A DNA stretch of 64,000 nucleotides, taken from Methylomicrobium sp. GTDB taxonomy: Bacteria; Pseudomonadota; Gammaproteobacteria; Methylococcales; Methylomonadaceae. The position numbers and the translations under genes were made by a program. The stretch is taken from contig JAGXSU010000058.1 of the NCBI GenBank assembly GCA_018333785.1, positions 1 through 64,000 of the forward strand, given 5' to 3'. Positions 10,977-21,853 of this stretch are shown here, piece after piece. The notes under the pieces are model-generated. The model ran no database searches, had not been told where the DNA came from, and saw only the letters and a program-made list of their open reading frames with translations. Within the stretch, counting starts at the first letter, position 1, and every line of letters starts with the position of its first letter.

Positions 10977-12338
10977 TTACTTTAATACCAGAAAAAAGGC
11001 TTCTTCACCGCGCTGTATATTGATTAACAGTTGGCTTTGGGGATTTACCACCTGAACTAATTCATCCAGGTTTCTAACCCGATAGCGATTGGCGGAAACA
11101 ATGATATCACCGGGTCTCAATCCTGCCCGCCAGACTTCTGAAGCCGTATTAATCTTTTCTAAAAGAACGCCTTCTATTTGATTTTTCTGGCTGCTGCTCA
11201 GGATGGTGCCAATCAATCGAGGGTGGATTTTCTCGCCGACGACTTGCGGTCGTTGAGGCTGACCAATGGCCGCTTGTACAGTCATCTTTTCATTATTTCG
11301 ATAAAACTCTATATCAACCTTATCACCAATTTGCATCAAGCCAATCATATTGCGAATGTCATGACTGCCTTTTATTTTCTGGCTGTTGACCTCGGTAATG
11401 ATATCGCCCGGTTCCAACCCCGCTCTTGCGGCAGGTGAATTGCCCTCAACCTTGCTGACCACCGCGCCTTTATTGGTTTCCAATCCAAACGCTTTCACGA
11501 GTTCGGGACTCAAGTCTTGTGTCGTGACACCCAACAATCCCCTCCTAACCTCGCCATGCTTGACTAATGATTCTTTAATAGTCAAGGCCATGTTGGAGGG
11601 TATGGCAAAGCCAATTCCGACATTGCCCCCGTTAGGTGCCAAAATAGCCGTATTCATTCCAATAAATTCGCCATTCAAATTAACCAAAGCACCGCCCGAG
11701 TTGCCTGGGTTAATGGAGGCATCGGTCTGGATAAAATTTTCATACCCTTCAATGCCCAAACCGGAACGTCCCAATGCACTGACGATTCCAGACGTTACTG
11801 TTTGTCCCAGGCCGAACGGGTTGCCTATCGCAATGACAAAGTCGCCCACTCGCAATTCATCTGAGTTGGCAATCGGCAAAGCGGTCAGGTTGTCGGCAGG
11901 GATTTGAATTACGGCAACATCGGCATCCGGATCGGTTCCAATCAGCTTGGCATTCAGTTGCCGGCCATCCTGTAAGGTCACCATGATCTTGTCGGCTTTA
12001 TCGATGACATGATTATTGGTCAATACATAGCCATTACGGCTATCAACAATCACACCCGATCCCAGGCTGTTTTTTTGGCGCTGACTGGGTTGGTTGGGCA
12101 TTTGAAAAAAATGCCGAAAAAAAGGATCTCGCATTAAGGGATGCTCAAGAACCTGGACATTCGTGGAGGTAGAAATATTAACAACAGCCGGCAAACTGGT
12201 TTCAAGCATGGGTGCAAGAGAAGGCAGCTTCTGGCCATTCACGGCAAAGGGAAGTCCGCTTTGAGCCGGTGATGCGGCAAGAAAAGCCAAGGGCACGACT
12301 AAACAACCCACTATTGTTCTAAAAATTTTACTGTTCAT
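10977..12338 (-). CDS. Do/DegQ family periplasmic serine endoprotease
   Basis: Catalytic regions LTNNHVID, DADVAVIQI, QTDASINPGNSGGALVNL, and two PDZ domains. Confidence 0.93.
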   Translation of the reverse strand: MNSKIFRTIVGCLVVPLAFLAASPAQSGLPFAVNGQKLPSLAPMLETSLPAVVNISTSTNVQVLEHPLMRDPFFRHFFQMPNQPSQRQKNSLGSGVIVDSRNGYVLTNNHVIDKADKIMVTLQDGRQLNAKLIGTDPDADVAVIQIPADNLTALPIANSDELRVGDFVIAIGNPFGLGQTVTSGIVSALGRSGLGIEGYENFIQTDASINPGNSGGALVNLNGEFIGMNTAILAPNGGNVGIGFAIPSNMALTIKESLVKHGEVRRGLLGVTTQDLSPELVKAFGLETNKGAVVSKVEGNSPAARAGLEPGDIITEVNSQKIKGSHDIRNMIGLMQIGDKVDIEFYRNNEKMTVQAAIGQPQRPQVVGEKIHPRLIGTILSSSQKNQIEGVLLEKINTASEVWRAGLRPGDIIVSANRYRVRNLDELVQVVNPQSQLLINIQRGEEAFFLVLK

Positions 12339-12738
12339 AGTGATCTCGCAAGAATTAACACGCTAATTAATAGTTTTGGTTTTTCAAAATAAACATCTCA
12401 ACTGTTCGCTCCTAAAAGATACAGGGTACGGCGTGAATACGCTTGAAAATTGAGCAAGAGCGAATAAATCAGGCTATTTACGATGGTCTTTTCGCATGTG
12501 GCTGGGATTCAGTGATGTTTATTCTCTGGACAGTCCATTGAACATGCGATGAATAATCGCAAGACAGTTTTTGTTGGATATAAAACATGGCCTAATCCCA
12601 ATTCCGCAATCACCTTAGAATATGGGCACTAAAAAATTGAAAACAATAGGCACTTTTGTGATTCCTGTTATTTTTTGGCGATCAATTGCCATTATTAAGC
12701 TATATTAGAAGCGTCAATACCCACTTTATCCAAATTGA

Positions 12739-14100
12739 ATGGCTGTAGATACAAGCTCCGACGACGGTCAAGCAATTCGCAAACTGGTTCCCATTGCAAA
12801 TCTTGCAACTCCTCATTTTGAGTCGCTGTGCGCTCAAATTACTATTCAAGACGCTGCCCGAAACGATATTCTATTCAAGCGGGGCGATGTTGATCCTCAT
12901 TTATATTACTTATTACACGGGGAAGTGTCTTTTCAGGCGGCAGGATTATCATTTGAGGTCGTTAAATCTGAAACTGAATCTGCAAAGTTTGCGCTAGCTC
13001 ATCAAGTTCCTAGAAAAATTGATGCAGTTGCGCGAAGCTCTATTCGTTATATTAAGCTGTCGGCTAGTTTATTAGACTGCCCTTTGACACAAACCTATGA
13101 GGAGGAAATCAGTTCAATGGTCATTATTGAGCCCGAGGAAAACTCTGACGACTGGATGACAACGTTGTTAAGGTCGCCCATTTTTCAGAAGCTTCCCCCA
13201 GCTAATTTACAAAAAATTCTAATGAGCCTTGAGGAAGTTATTTTTGAGAAAGGGGAAACAATTCTGCGCCAGGGAGATTCAGGGGATTATTATTACCTGA
13301 TAAAAAGCGGGCAATGCCTCTTAACCCGAAAGCCTTCTGAGCATGCCAAAGAAATCAAGTTGGCACTGCTTAGAGACAGTGACACTTTTGGTGAGGATTC
13401 CATCCTCTCGGAAAAGCCACGTAATGTAACTGTAACAGCGCTCACTAAATTATCATTGTTGAGACTCAGCAAAGATAATTTTATCAATCTGATCAAAAAA
13501 CCATCACTAAGATATGTTGATTATGAGCAAATGTGTCTTGAAGTTAAGCAAGGGGCGTTATTGCTGGACGTAAGATCAACGGAAGCGTTTAATTCTCATC
13601 ATCTTGAAGACAGTTTAAGCGCTCCATTTTTTACCCTGCGTATGCAGGTTAAAACGTTAAACAGAAATCGGCCTGTAATCGTGGTTTGTAATAATGGGAA
13701 GACCAGTGAAGCCGCTGCTTTTCTGCTGCTTAAGAACAAAATAAAGGCTTCGATTCTTGATGGCGGCATAGAGAATGTTGCCCCAACACTGGTTAAAAGT
13801 GCGGCTTCTTTTGCCATTGATGATGGTGTGGAAACGACTTTTGTCGTACCTCAAAAAACAGTTGGCATTTCCGTTTCCGGTCCTGAAAAAGAGAGCGCTA
13901 CGGAAATCGATAAAGACGCCGTGCTGGAAAAGCTGCAAAAGGATAACACAGCATTGCAGGATGCTAATGACCGTTTAAAAGTGATGTATGAGCAGCTGAA
14001 ACAAGAAAAGGAAGAGGCGGATAGGGAATTTAGAATGCTTTACAGGCAAACAGAAAAGCTTAAAAGTATTTTAAACGCAATGAAAAAGAATCCGGAGTAA
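12739..14100 (+). CDS. Tandem cyclic nucleotide-binding domain plus rhodanese domain protein with C-terminal coiled coil
   Basis: CNB motifs (FKRGDVDPHLYYLLHGEVSF; GETILRQGDSGDYYYLIKSG..FGEDSILSEKPRNVTV), rhodanese LLDVRSTEAF..VVCNNGKTSEAAAFLL, then a Lys/Glu-rich coiled coil. Confidence 0.85.
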   Translation: MAVDTSSDDGQAIRKLVPIANLATPHFESLCAQITIQDAARNDILFKRGDVDPHLYYLLHGEVSFQAAGLSFEVVKSETESAKFALAHQVPRKIDAVARSSIRYIKLSASLLDCPLTQTYEEEISSMVIIEPEENSDDWMTTLLRSPIFQKLPPANLQKILMSLEEVIFEKGETILRQGDSGDYYYLIKSGQCLLTRKPSEHAKEIKLALLRDSDTFGEDSILSEKPRNVTVTALTKLSLLRLSKDNFINLIKKPSLRYVDYEQMCLEVKQGALLLDVRSTEAFNSHHLEDSLSAPFFTLRMQVKTLNRNRPVIVVCNNGKTSEAAAFLLLKNKIKASILDGGIENVAPTLVKSAASFAIDDGVETTFVVPQKTVGISVSGPEKESATEIDKDAVLEKLQKDNTALQDANDRLKVMYEQLKQEKEEADREFRMLYRQTEKLKSILNAMKKNPE

Positions 14101-14211
14101 TGTCCTGGTCTATTTTTCAGCGCCCTGTAACGCTATAGCAAAAGGTGTTTCTGTTACATCAGCCACACAACCACAGCCTGAATAGCTGTGGTCATCAAGG
14201 CGTGAGATAAA

Positions 14212-14367
14212 TTATTTTATCTTGGCTTCTTTATACATAACGTGTTTACGCACTACCGGGTCGAATTTTTTAATTTCCATTTTTTCCGGCATAGTCCTTT
14301 TGTTTTTGGTGGTCGTGTAAAAGTGACCTGTTCCTTCTGTAGAAACCAATTTGATTTTGTCGCGCAT
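14212..14367 (-). CDS. rpmG: 50S ribosomal protein L33
   Basis: Translation [51 protein letters not shown] (51 aa). Not in the ORF track, read by hand. Confidence 0.95.
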   Translation of the reverse strand: MRDKIKLVSTEGTGHFYTTTKNKRTMPEKMEIKKFDPVVRKHVMYKEAKIK

Positions 14368-14376
14368 TTAGCCCCC

Positions 14377-14613
14377 TTAAGCTTTTATGCCATTTTTTCG
14401 CATATCTGCCAATACAGCATCAATGCCATTTTTGTCTATTATTCGCATTGCTTTGGCAGAAATACGCAGACGAACCCAACGATTTTCGCTTTCTACCCAA
14501 AATCTGTGATGTTGCAGATTCGGGCAAAAACGCCTTCTAGTTCTATTGTTGGCATGTGATACATTATTACCGGTAACTGGACGTTTTCCCGTTACCTGAC
14601 AGACTCTGGACAT
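14377..14613 (-). CDS. rpmB: 50S ribosomal protein L28
   Basis: [52 protein letters not shown]. Confidence 0.97.
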   Translation of the reverse strand: MSRVCQVTGKRPVTGNNVSHANNRTRRRFCPNLQHHRFWVESENRWVRLRISAKAMRIIDKNGIDAVLADMRKNGIKA

Positions 14614-15038
14614 GATTAACCTCTAAAAAATATGCAGTGGCTCAAAAGTTAGCTGATCTTTATACCAAAAATTTCTTTTCAGGTAAATAACTAACTCTTG
14701 ACACGGTACATCCGAACCTGTCATTCAAACCGTCCTGATGGTAAATTAATCATTCAATTGCGCTATTTTTAAGCTTAAAATTACATTTCAAGAAAAATGG
14801 CAATCAAAGATTTCCTTCTTTATTTTGCTGTTTAAAGGCATAAGAGGCGGTAAAAGGGTAAGTTTAAACACCTTTTTTATAGCCCATTTGTCAACCAGCT
14901 TTCTTCGGTATTAATTTGAATAACAATTAACTGCTTTTTAGCCGGATCCCATATCATTGGAGAAAAATAATCTTTCAATGGCATACTATTGCAGCCATAA
15001 AAACCTATTTAACCCATTCGTAAAAAAGAGAACTCATT

Positions 15039-15992
15039 ATGCCCATAAAACTTGGCATGGTTATGGACCCCATCGCAAGCATCAATATAAAAAAGGACAC
15101 CAGCTTTGCCATGTTGCTGGAAGCGCAGCACAGAGGGTGGGAACTGCATTATATGGAACTTAATGACCTGTATTTACGCAATGGCAGGGCTTTTGCCAGA
15201 ACCCGGAAACTGTCGGTTGAGCGAAACGAATTGCAATGGTTTCGCTTTGAAGGCGAGCAAGATCTGGCTTTAGATGAGCTGGATGTCATCATCATGCGTA
15301 AAGATCCTCCGTTCGATCAGGAGTATGTTTATGCCACCTATTTGCTCGAAAGAGCCGAGGCAAACGGCACTTATGTCGTCAATAAGCCCCAATCCCTCAG
15401 AGATGCCAATGAAAAATTATTTACCGCCTGGTTTCCTGAGTGCTGTCCGGATACCCTGGTGTCCAGGGACAGCAATAAAATACGTAAATTTCTCAATGAA
15501 CATGGAGAAATAATTTTAAAGCCACTGGATGGAATGGGCGGCACATCGATCTTTTATGTGCACCAAAATGACCCTAATTTGAGTGTGATTCTGGAAACTA
15601 TGACCCATTACAATGGTCGTTATGTGATGGCACAAAAATACCTTCCTGAAATTAAAAATGGCGATAAACGCATATTGATTGTCAATGGAGAAGTAGTACC
15701 TTACGCGCTTGCCCGCATTCCCGCACAAGGCGAATCGAGGGGTAATCTTGCGGCAGGCGGCTCATCTGAAGGGCGCATCATTACGGAACGCGATATGTGG
15801 ATAGCCAATCAGATTGGTCCCACGTTAAAAGAGAAAGGGCTGGTCTTTGTGGGTATTGATGTCATCGGTGATTACCTGACCGAAATCAATGTCACCAGTC
15901 CCACTTGTGTACAGGAGCTGGATAGGGCATTTGGCCTCAATATAGCGGGTCAACTGATGGATCACATTGAAGAGAAGCTGCAATTGCTATGA
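15039..15992 (+). CDS. gshB: Glutathione synthetase
   Basis: MPIKLGMVMDPIASINIKKDTSFAMLLEAQ, ATP-grasp LKPLDGMGGTSIF, VINGEVVPYALARIP-like, INVTSPTCVQELDR. Confidence 0.95.
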   Translation: MPIKLGMVMDPIASINIKKDTSFAMLLEAQHRGWELHYMELNDLYLRNGRAFARTRKLSVERNELQWFRFEGEQDLALDELDVIIMRKDPPFDQEYVYATYLLERAEANGTYVVNKPQSLRDANEKLFTAWFPECCPDTLVSRDSNKIRKFLNEHGEIILKPLDGMGGTSIFYVHQNDPNLSVILETMTHYNGRYVMAQKYLPEIKNGDKRILIVNGEVVPYALARIPAQGESRGNLAAGGSSEGRIITERDMWIANQIGPTLKEKGLVFVGIDVIGDYLTEINVTSPTCVQELDRAFGLNIAGQLMDHIEEKLQLL

Positions 15993-16882
15993 GCTCTCAA
16001 ATGACTTTAGGCAGATTTTCCGCCACATCGGAAAGTGATTCTTTGCTGGTTGCCTTGTTCATTGCTGCGGTTGTTCATATTTTGGTTCTCTTCGGAACGA
16101 ATTTTATTTCGCCTAAACCGGAAAAGGTGAGCCGAACGATTGAAGTCACACTGGCGACTACACCGGCGCCCAAAGCACCGAAAAAAGCCAGTTTTCTGGC
16201 GCAGGATAATCAAATTGGCGCAGGCGAGAAAATAACCAAACCGGTGCCGCCCAAGCAAAAACTGGCTAGCAGTCCGGCTGTCAAGCCATCGCCTGTGCCG
16301 GTCAAAACCAAGCCGCCCAAATCACAACCCAAAGAAGCGGCAACGGTTAAAAAGATTATAGCTACGACAAAACCGGCAGAAGTTAAAATCACGCAAAAAG
16401 AAGCGGCAGTTGAAGTGGAAGCCACGCCCGCGCCTACGCCGCACATATCAGCTGCGGATCTTCAGCAACAGATTACCCAGTTGGGCACTGAAATCCGGCA
16501 GAAACAACAAAGCGCGGATCTCAGCAAGATAAAGCATGTTAGTTCAGTAAGCACCCACCAATACGTAGCTGCTCAATACATGAAAGATTGGGAAAACAAG
16601 GTGGAAAGAACCGGAAACCTTAACTATCCTGAAGAAGCCAGCAAAAAAAACTTTTACGGCAAGCTGACCATGGAAGTGGGTATAAAACCCGACGGTACTA
16701 TTTACAATATCCGTATCAAGCAATCTTCCGGCAACGTTGCCCTGGATGAAGCGGCCAAGAGAATCGTCCGGATTAGCGAGCCTTTTCCGCCTTTGCCCAA
16801 AGAACTGCTTCAGGAATTAGATGTGCTTGTGATTACTCGTGTCTGGCAATTTTCAGACAAATCCGGCATGACCAGTCAATAA
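15989..16882 (+). CDS. tonB: TonB family energy transducer
   Basis: N-terminal TM, Pro/Lys-rich linker, C-terminal TonB domain (YPEEASKKNFYGKLTMEVGIKPDGTIYNIRIKQSSGNVALDEAAKRIV). Confidence 0.88.
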   Translation: MSSQMTLGRFSATSESDSLLVALFIAAVVHILVLFGTNFISPKPEKVSRTIEVTLATTPAPKAPKKASFLAQDNQIGAGEKITKPVPPKQKLASSPAVKPSPVPVKTKPPKSQPKEAATVKKIIATTKPAEVKITQKEAAVEVEATPAPTPHISAADLQQQITQLGTEIRQKQQSADLSKIKHVSSVSTHQYVAAQYMKDWENKVERTGNLNYPEEASKKNFYGKLTMEVGIKPDGTIYNIRIKQSSGNVALDEAAKRIVRISEPFPPLPKELLQELDVLVITRVWQFSDKSGMTSQ

Positions 16883-16903
16883 CCGATTTAATAGCAGATT
16901 CCG

Positions 16904-17479
16904 ATGCCAAATATCAAAAACGGCGCGACATACTTAAACAACCAGTTTCTGATAGCGATGCCCAACCTGACAGATCCCGGTTTTTCCCATACGGTCACCT
17001 ATCTGTGTCAGCATAATGACGAGGGTGCTCTCGGTATTGTAATCAATCGATTAATCGATATGAAGCTGGGTGAAATTTTCACTCAAATGGATATCAAAGC
17101 CTCATCTCAAAGCGCCATTGACGCGCCGGTATTTTCGGGCGGGCCCGTTCAACAGGAAAGAGGCTTTGTCATCCACGAAGCAACAGGCGAATGGGATTCC
17201 TCGCTACTGATTTCAGATATTATCGCGTTGACAACGTCCAGGGATATTCTGGAGGCGATCGCAGCAGGTGAGGGGCCTCAAAATTATTTGGTCGCACTCG
17301 GTTATGCAGGTTGGGGGGAAGGGCAGTTGGAGCGTGAGATTATCAGCAATGCCTGGCTAAATACGCCTAGCGGCAATGATATTTTATTCAGTACGCCCGT
17401 CAGTCAACGCTGGTATGCGGCCGCAAATCAAATCGGGATTGATATCAACAAACTGACCGCACCGGCAGGACATGGCTGA
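16904..17479 (+). CDS. algH: UPF0301 YqgE/AlgH family protein
   Basis: NQFLIAMPNLTDPGFSHTVTYLCQHNDEGALGIVINRL, YAGWGEGQLEREI. Confidence 0.93.
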   Translation: MPNIKNGATYLNNQFLIAMPNLTDPGFSHTVTYLCQHNDEGALGIVINRLIDMKLGEIFTQMDIKASSQSAIDAPVFSGGPVQQERGFVIHEATGEWDSSLLISDIIALTTSRDILEAIAAGEGPQNYLVALGYAGWGEGQLEREIISNAWLNTPSGNDILFSTPVSQRWYAAANQIGIDINKLTAPAGHG

Positions 17480-17933
17480 TCGAAACACGCTTTCAAACCC
17501 CATCAATCGAGATACCTTTCTGGGTTTCGACTTCGGTAATAAAAAAATCGGTGTAGCCGTGGGTCAAACCGTAACCGGAACAGCCAACGCGCTGGAAACC
17601 ATCAAATCGATTAATCAGGCTCCCGATTGGCTTGCAATAAGCCGGTTGATCAAGGAATGGGAGCCTGCTGGTTTTGTCGTGGGTATATCACGTCAACTCG
17701 ACGGCAGTGACAATCTGATTACGCCGCGTATGCTGAAATTCTGCCGACAACTTGAAGGCCGCTATAATCTGCCGGTTTACCAGCAGGACGAAACCCTGAC
17801 TACTTTTGAAGCCAAACAATTGCTATTCGATGATCATCATCTCAAGGCAAAGAAACTTTGGGCAATTCAGGACCAGCTGGCGGCACAACTTATTCTGCAA
17901 ACCTGGCTCAATAACTCAAATAATAAACAATGA
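17472..17933 (+). CDS. ruvX: Holliday junction resolvase RuvX (YqgF)
   Basis: FLGFDFGNKKIGVAVGQ, VVGISRQLDGSD, QQDETLTTFEAKQLL. Confidence 0.92.
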   Translation: MADRNTLSNPINRDTFLGFDFGNKKIGVAVGQTVTGTANALETIKSINQAPDWLAISRLIKEWEPAGFVVGISRQLDGSDNLITPRMLKFCRQLEGRYNLPVYQQDETLTTFEAKQLLFDDHHLKAKKLWAIQDQLAAQLILQTWLNNSNNKQ

Positions 17934-18448
17934 ATAACACACCTCTGCAAATTCCCGCTTTGTTATCAACCCTCGAAAACTCGTTGATAGAAACAATAAG
18001 CGAAAGAAAATTAAGCAATCCTCTGATGATTGGTATTCGCACCGGCGGAGTCTGGATTGCCGAACGTTTACATCAACGTCTAAATTTTGAAGAGCCGCTG
18101 GGTTTGCTGGATATTTCGTTTTACCGTGATGATTTTTCACAGATAGGCGTACACCCAAATGTCAAACCCAGTCAATTGCCTACCACGATAGAGGGGCGCG
18201 ATATCATCCTGATCGATGATGTGTTTTATACCGGCCGCACCATTCGCGCCGCGTTGAATGAAATTTTTGATTACGGCCGTCCTAATCAAGTGGTGCTTGC
18301 CGTACTGATAGAACGGGATGGGCGGCAGATTCCGCTAAAACCGGATTGTTACGGTGCCCGCATATCATTAGAGGCCAATCAACGTATCAAGCTTACCGGC
18401 CCTGAGCCCCTGAGCATTTATATTCAATCTATGAATGAGGCAGCCTAA
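17930..18448 (+). CDS. pyrR: PyrR bifunctional regulator / uracil phosphoribosyltransferase
   Basis: [52 protein letters not shown]. Confidence 0.93.
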   Translation: MNNTPLQIPALLSTLENSLIETISERKLSNPLMIGIRTGGVWIAERLHQRLNFEEPLGLLDISFYRDDFSQIGVHPNVKPSQLPTTIEGRDIILIDDVFYTGRTIRAALNEIFDYGRPNQVVLAVLIERDGRQIPLKPDCYGARISLEANQRIKLTGPEPLSIYIQSMNEAA

Positions 18449-18453
18449 GCTCT

Positions 18454-19416
18454 ATGACGGAAAACCTGCAATTAAATTCTGACGGTAAATTAAAACACTT
18501 TCTGACGATTGAGGGCCTCGATAAAGCCTTGTTGACCGAAATTCTTGATACGGCAGAGTCATTTGCCGGAATGTCGGAGCAACAGGTCAAAAAAGTGCCG
18601 TTGTTACGCGGCAAAACCATTGTGAATCTGTTTTTTGAAAACAGTACCCGCACCCGGACGACATTTGAACTGGCCGCGATACGCTTGTCCGCTGATGTCA
18701 TCAATATGAATATTGCCACCTCGGCTACCTCCAAAGGTGAAAGCCTGCTGGATACCATCCGCAATCTGGAAGCCATGTTCGTGGATATGTTTGTCGTCAG
18801 GCACGCCACCAGCGGCGCCGCCCATTTTATTGCCCAACATACCGCACCCCATGTCAGCGTCATTAATGCCGGTGACGGTCAGCACAGTCATCCTACTCAA
18901 GCCATGCTGGATATGTTTACTATCCGGCAAATAAAAAAAGAGTTTGCGCCGTTAAGAGTGGCCATAATCGGCGATATATTACACTCTCGGGTTGCCCGCT
19001 CCCAGATTCTTGCTCTTAATACCCTGGGTGCAGCAGAGATACGCGTGATTGCTCCCAAAACATTATTGCCGGCCCATGTCGAGACCTTGGGTGTTAATGT
19101 CTTCCATGACTTGACGGAAGGTTTAAAAGATATTGATGTGGTTATCATGCTGCGATTACAAAAAGAGCGCATGACATCGGCTTTGTTGCCCAGCGAAAGT
19201 GAATACTTTAAATGTTTCGGTCTGACCCCAGCCAAATTAAAAATCGCCAAGCCCGATGCAATTGTAATGCATCCAGGTCCTATTAACCGAGGCGTGGAGA
19301 TAGATACACGGGTAGCCGACGGCCCTCAATCCGTTATTTTGCAACAAGTGAGTAATGGTATCGCCGTGCGTATGGCGGTTATGTCAATGGCCATGCAGGC
19401 AAGAGGGAACGGATAA
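18454..19416 (+). CDS. pyrB: Aspartate carbamoyltransferase catalytic subunit
   Basis: [42 protein letters not shown]. Confidence 0.96.
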   Translation: MTENLQLNSDGKLKHFLTIEGLDKALLTEILDTAESFAGMSEQQVKKVPLLRGKTIVNLFFENSTRTRTTFELAAIRLSADVINMNIATSATSKGESLLDTIRNLEAMFVDMFVVRHATSGAAHFIAQHTAPHVSVINAGDGQHSHPTQAMLDMFTIRQIKKEFAPLRVAIIGDILHSRVARSQILALNTLGAAEIRVIAPKTLLPAHVETLGVNVFHDLTEGLKDIDVVIMLRLQKERMTSALLPSESEYFKCFGLTPAKLKIAKPDAIVMHPGPINRGVEIDTRVADGPQSVILQQVSNGIAVRMAVMSMAMQARGNG

Positions 19417-20696
19417 TGCAAAAAATAGCCATAGAGAACGGCAGGATTATCGACCCGGCCAATCAATCCGATAGCATTGGCTCTTTGTATATAGCGGAAG
19501 GCCATATCATCGCGGTTAATGAAACGCCGGGTGACTTTACCCCGGATATTGTCATTGATGCGCAAAATCAGATTGTTTGCCCGGGCTTTATCGATATGAG
19601 CACACGGCTACGCCAGCCCGGTCAAAGTCATAAAGCCACCCTAAAAAGTGAAACACGCGCTGCAGCCAGCGCCGGCGTCACGACGCTGGTGTTGCAGGCG
19701 GATACCAAGCCCGCCGTGGATACCCCGGCCATTTTGGAATTGATCAAAGATTTGGCGGACAAAGCGGACTATCCGAATATTGTAACCATAGGCGCCCTGA
19801 CCCAAAAACTGGAAGGACAAGAACTCAGTCCCATGCTGGCGCTCAAACAGGCAGGATGCATTGCGGTTGGCAATGCCGGTAAACCCGTATCCAACCTCTT
19901 GATACTCAGGCGTGCAATGGAATATGCCGCCAGCCATGATTTATTGCTGATTTATCGTCCTCATGAACATAGCCTGGGCAATAAAGGCTGTGCACATGAA
20001 GGCGCGGTCGCTACCCGCTATGGTCTCCCCGGCATTCCCTATACGGCGGAAACCATCGCGCTGGCTCAATGCCTGGAACTGGCCAAACAAACGGGTTGCC
20101 GGGTCCATTTTGGACAAATCAGCTGTAAACGGTCGTTGATAAAAATTCAACAAGCGAAAAAATACGGACTCGATGTGAGTGCCGATGTCGCCATTCATCA
20201 GTTGCATCTGACCGAAAATGACATGGAACCGTTTGATAGCGCTTATCATGTTTTGCCGCCGCTACGCAGTGATCAGGATAAGCAGGCGCTGCGGGATGCC
20301 TTGTCACAATCCGTGATTACAGTGCTGTGTTCAGATCATCAGCCCCATGATCTGGATGCAAAGCTGGGCGCTTTTCCTGAAACCGAACCCGGCATGGCAT
20401 CGATTGAAACTCTGCTATCTTTAATGCTTAAACTGGTCAATGATAAAACCATATCGTTATCGCAAGGAATCGCTGCATTAACCTGCAATCCTGCCGGGAT
20501 CTTACGCTTACCCAGCGGCTCTCTGAGCGTCGGCATGATCGCCGATATTTGCGTATTTGATGCCCATATGAACTGGACGATCGACTCTACGACGTGGAAA
20601 AGTAAAGGTTTAAACACGCCGTTTTGGGGTAGCACTTTGTCAGGTCGCGTTACTCACACTCTTCAATCCGGCAAAATTATTTATTCTTTGAATTAA
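19416..20696 (+). CDS. Dihydroorotase-like protein, probably the non-catalytic PyrX/PyrC' type
   Basis: Amidohydrolase fold directly downstream of pyrB (CPGFIDMSTRLRQPG, CSDHQPHD, GMASIETLLSLML). The canonical HxH is replaced by STR. Confidence 0.85.
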   Translation: MQKIAIENGRIIDPANQSDSIGSLYIAEGHIIAVNETPGDFTPDIVIDAQNQIVCPGFIDMSTRLRQPGQSHKATLKSETRAAASAGVTTLVLQADTKPAVDTPAILELIKDLADKADYPNIVTIGALTQKLEGQELSPMLALKQAGCIAVGNAGKPVSNLLILRRAMEYAASHDLLLIYRPHEHSLGNKGCAHEGAVATRYGLPGIPYTAETIALAQCLELAKQTGCRVHFGQISCKRSLIKIQQAKKYGLDVSADVAIHQLHLTENDMEPFDSAYHVLPPLRSDQDKQALRDALSQSVITVLCSDHQPHDLDAKLGAFPETEPGMASIETLLSLMLKLVNDKTISLSQGIAALTCNPAGILRLPSGSLSVGMIADICVFDAHMNWTIDSTTWKSKGLNTPFWGSTLSGRVTHTLQSGKIIYSLN

Positions 20697-20706
20697 GGAG
20701 TTTGCC

Positions 20707-21018
20707 ATGAAGAAGTCTTATCGCTTTTCCACGCTGTGTATTGCATTGGCCGTCAACGGCTGTACCAGTGATTTCAAGCCTAAATCCTCCGCCTCGGGAG
20801 AGCAAATATTTCAGGCAGCCTGCGCGGAGTGTCATCAACCTCTGGATGAAAATGTTCCTGATGTCCTGTTTGAACTGCACCCTAAAAATATGAACGCAGG
20901 ATTCGTTAAACATAAAATTTACACAGGTTCTATTCGAATGCCAAAATTTCCCAATATCAAAGGAAGCAAAATGCATTCGTTAAGCACGTATGTACTCGCT
21001 CACAGCATCAGCAAATAA
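20707..21018 (+). CDS. Small c-type cytochrome, possible lipoprotein
   Basis: Signal peptide with ..NGC, heme motif CAECH, distal RMPKFP. Confidence 0.8.
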   Translation: MKKSYRFSTLCIALAVNGCTSDFKPKSSASGEQIFQAACAECHQPLDENVPDVLFELHPKNMNAGFVKHKIYTGSIRMPKFPNIKGSKMHSLSTYVLAHSISK

Positions 21019-21023
21019 ACTAT

Positions 21024-21761
21024 ATGGAATGCAATCACAGACAAAATAACTCATTCAACACCATTGATGACGTCAAAGGTGACCAGTCCTGGCGGATTTT
21101 TCGAATTATCAGTGAATTTACCGAAGGGTTTGACCGGCTATCCCATTTATGCGACGCCATTTCCATTTTCGGTTCCGCCCGCTTGGCGCCGAATCATCCT
21201 TATTATCAAAAAACGGTAGAAATAGCCGGGTTGTTAGCCCAGCATGATTTTGCGATTATAAGTGGCGGCGGCCCCGGCATTATGGAAGCCGCCAACAAGG
21301 GCGCTCATTCCCATAGACAGCCTTCAATCGGCCTCAACATAGAGTTGCCGATGGAGCAAAGGCCTAATCCCTACCAGGATATATCCTTGGGTTTCCGTTA
21401 TTTTTTTGTACGTAAAGTCATGTTTGTCAGGCATTCGATGGGATATGTCTGCATGCCGGGCGGTTTTGGAACGCTGGACGAATTATTTGAATCGCTAACC
21501 CTGATGCAAACCAAAAAGATTTATCCATTGCCTCTGGTTTTATTCGGTACCGATTTTTGGCAAGGGCTGATGGAATGGATAAAGACAACGCTGATCGAAT
21601 ACCAAACCGTATCAGAAGAGGACCTGAATTTTATCACGCTGACTGACGATCCTCAGGAAGTGCTGGATATAATGATTAGACATAGAGATTGGAAAAACCA
21701 GCAGCGCATGGAAAGTCGCTCAGGAAGTTCAATTGATTACAGTCATAATTCGACCGGTTAG
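21024..21761 (+). CDS. LOG family (TIGR00730) Rossmann-fold protein
   Basis: ISGGGPGIMEAANKGA and PGGFGTLDELFESLTL motifs. Confidence 0.9.
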   Translation: MECNHRQNNSFNTIDDVKGDQSWRIFRIISEFTEGFDRLSHLCDAISIFGSARLAPNHPYYQKTVEIAGLLAQHDFAIISGGGPGIMEAANKGAHSHRQPSIGLNIELPMEQRPNPYQDISLGFRYFFVRKVMFVRHSMGYVCMPGGFGTLDELFESLTLMQTKKIYPLPLVLFGTDFWQGLMEWIKTTLIEYQTVSEEDLNFITLTDDPQEVLDIMIRHRDWKNQQRMESRSGSSIDYSHNSTG

Positions 21762-21853
21762 ATGAATAGACCTCAGGGCTGACGCTTAAAAATAGTCAAG
21801 CCAAAGCTTACCAAACGAGCCACTTTCCTTATATCACCCATCTGTACAAAAAA

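Noticed and set aside
11386-11907. 173-aa plus-strand ORF
   Set aside because: It is antisense to the DegQ-like protease gene.
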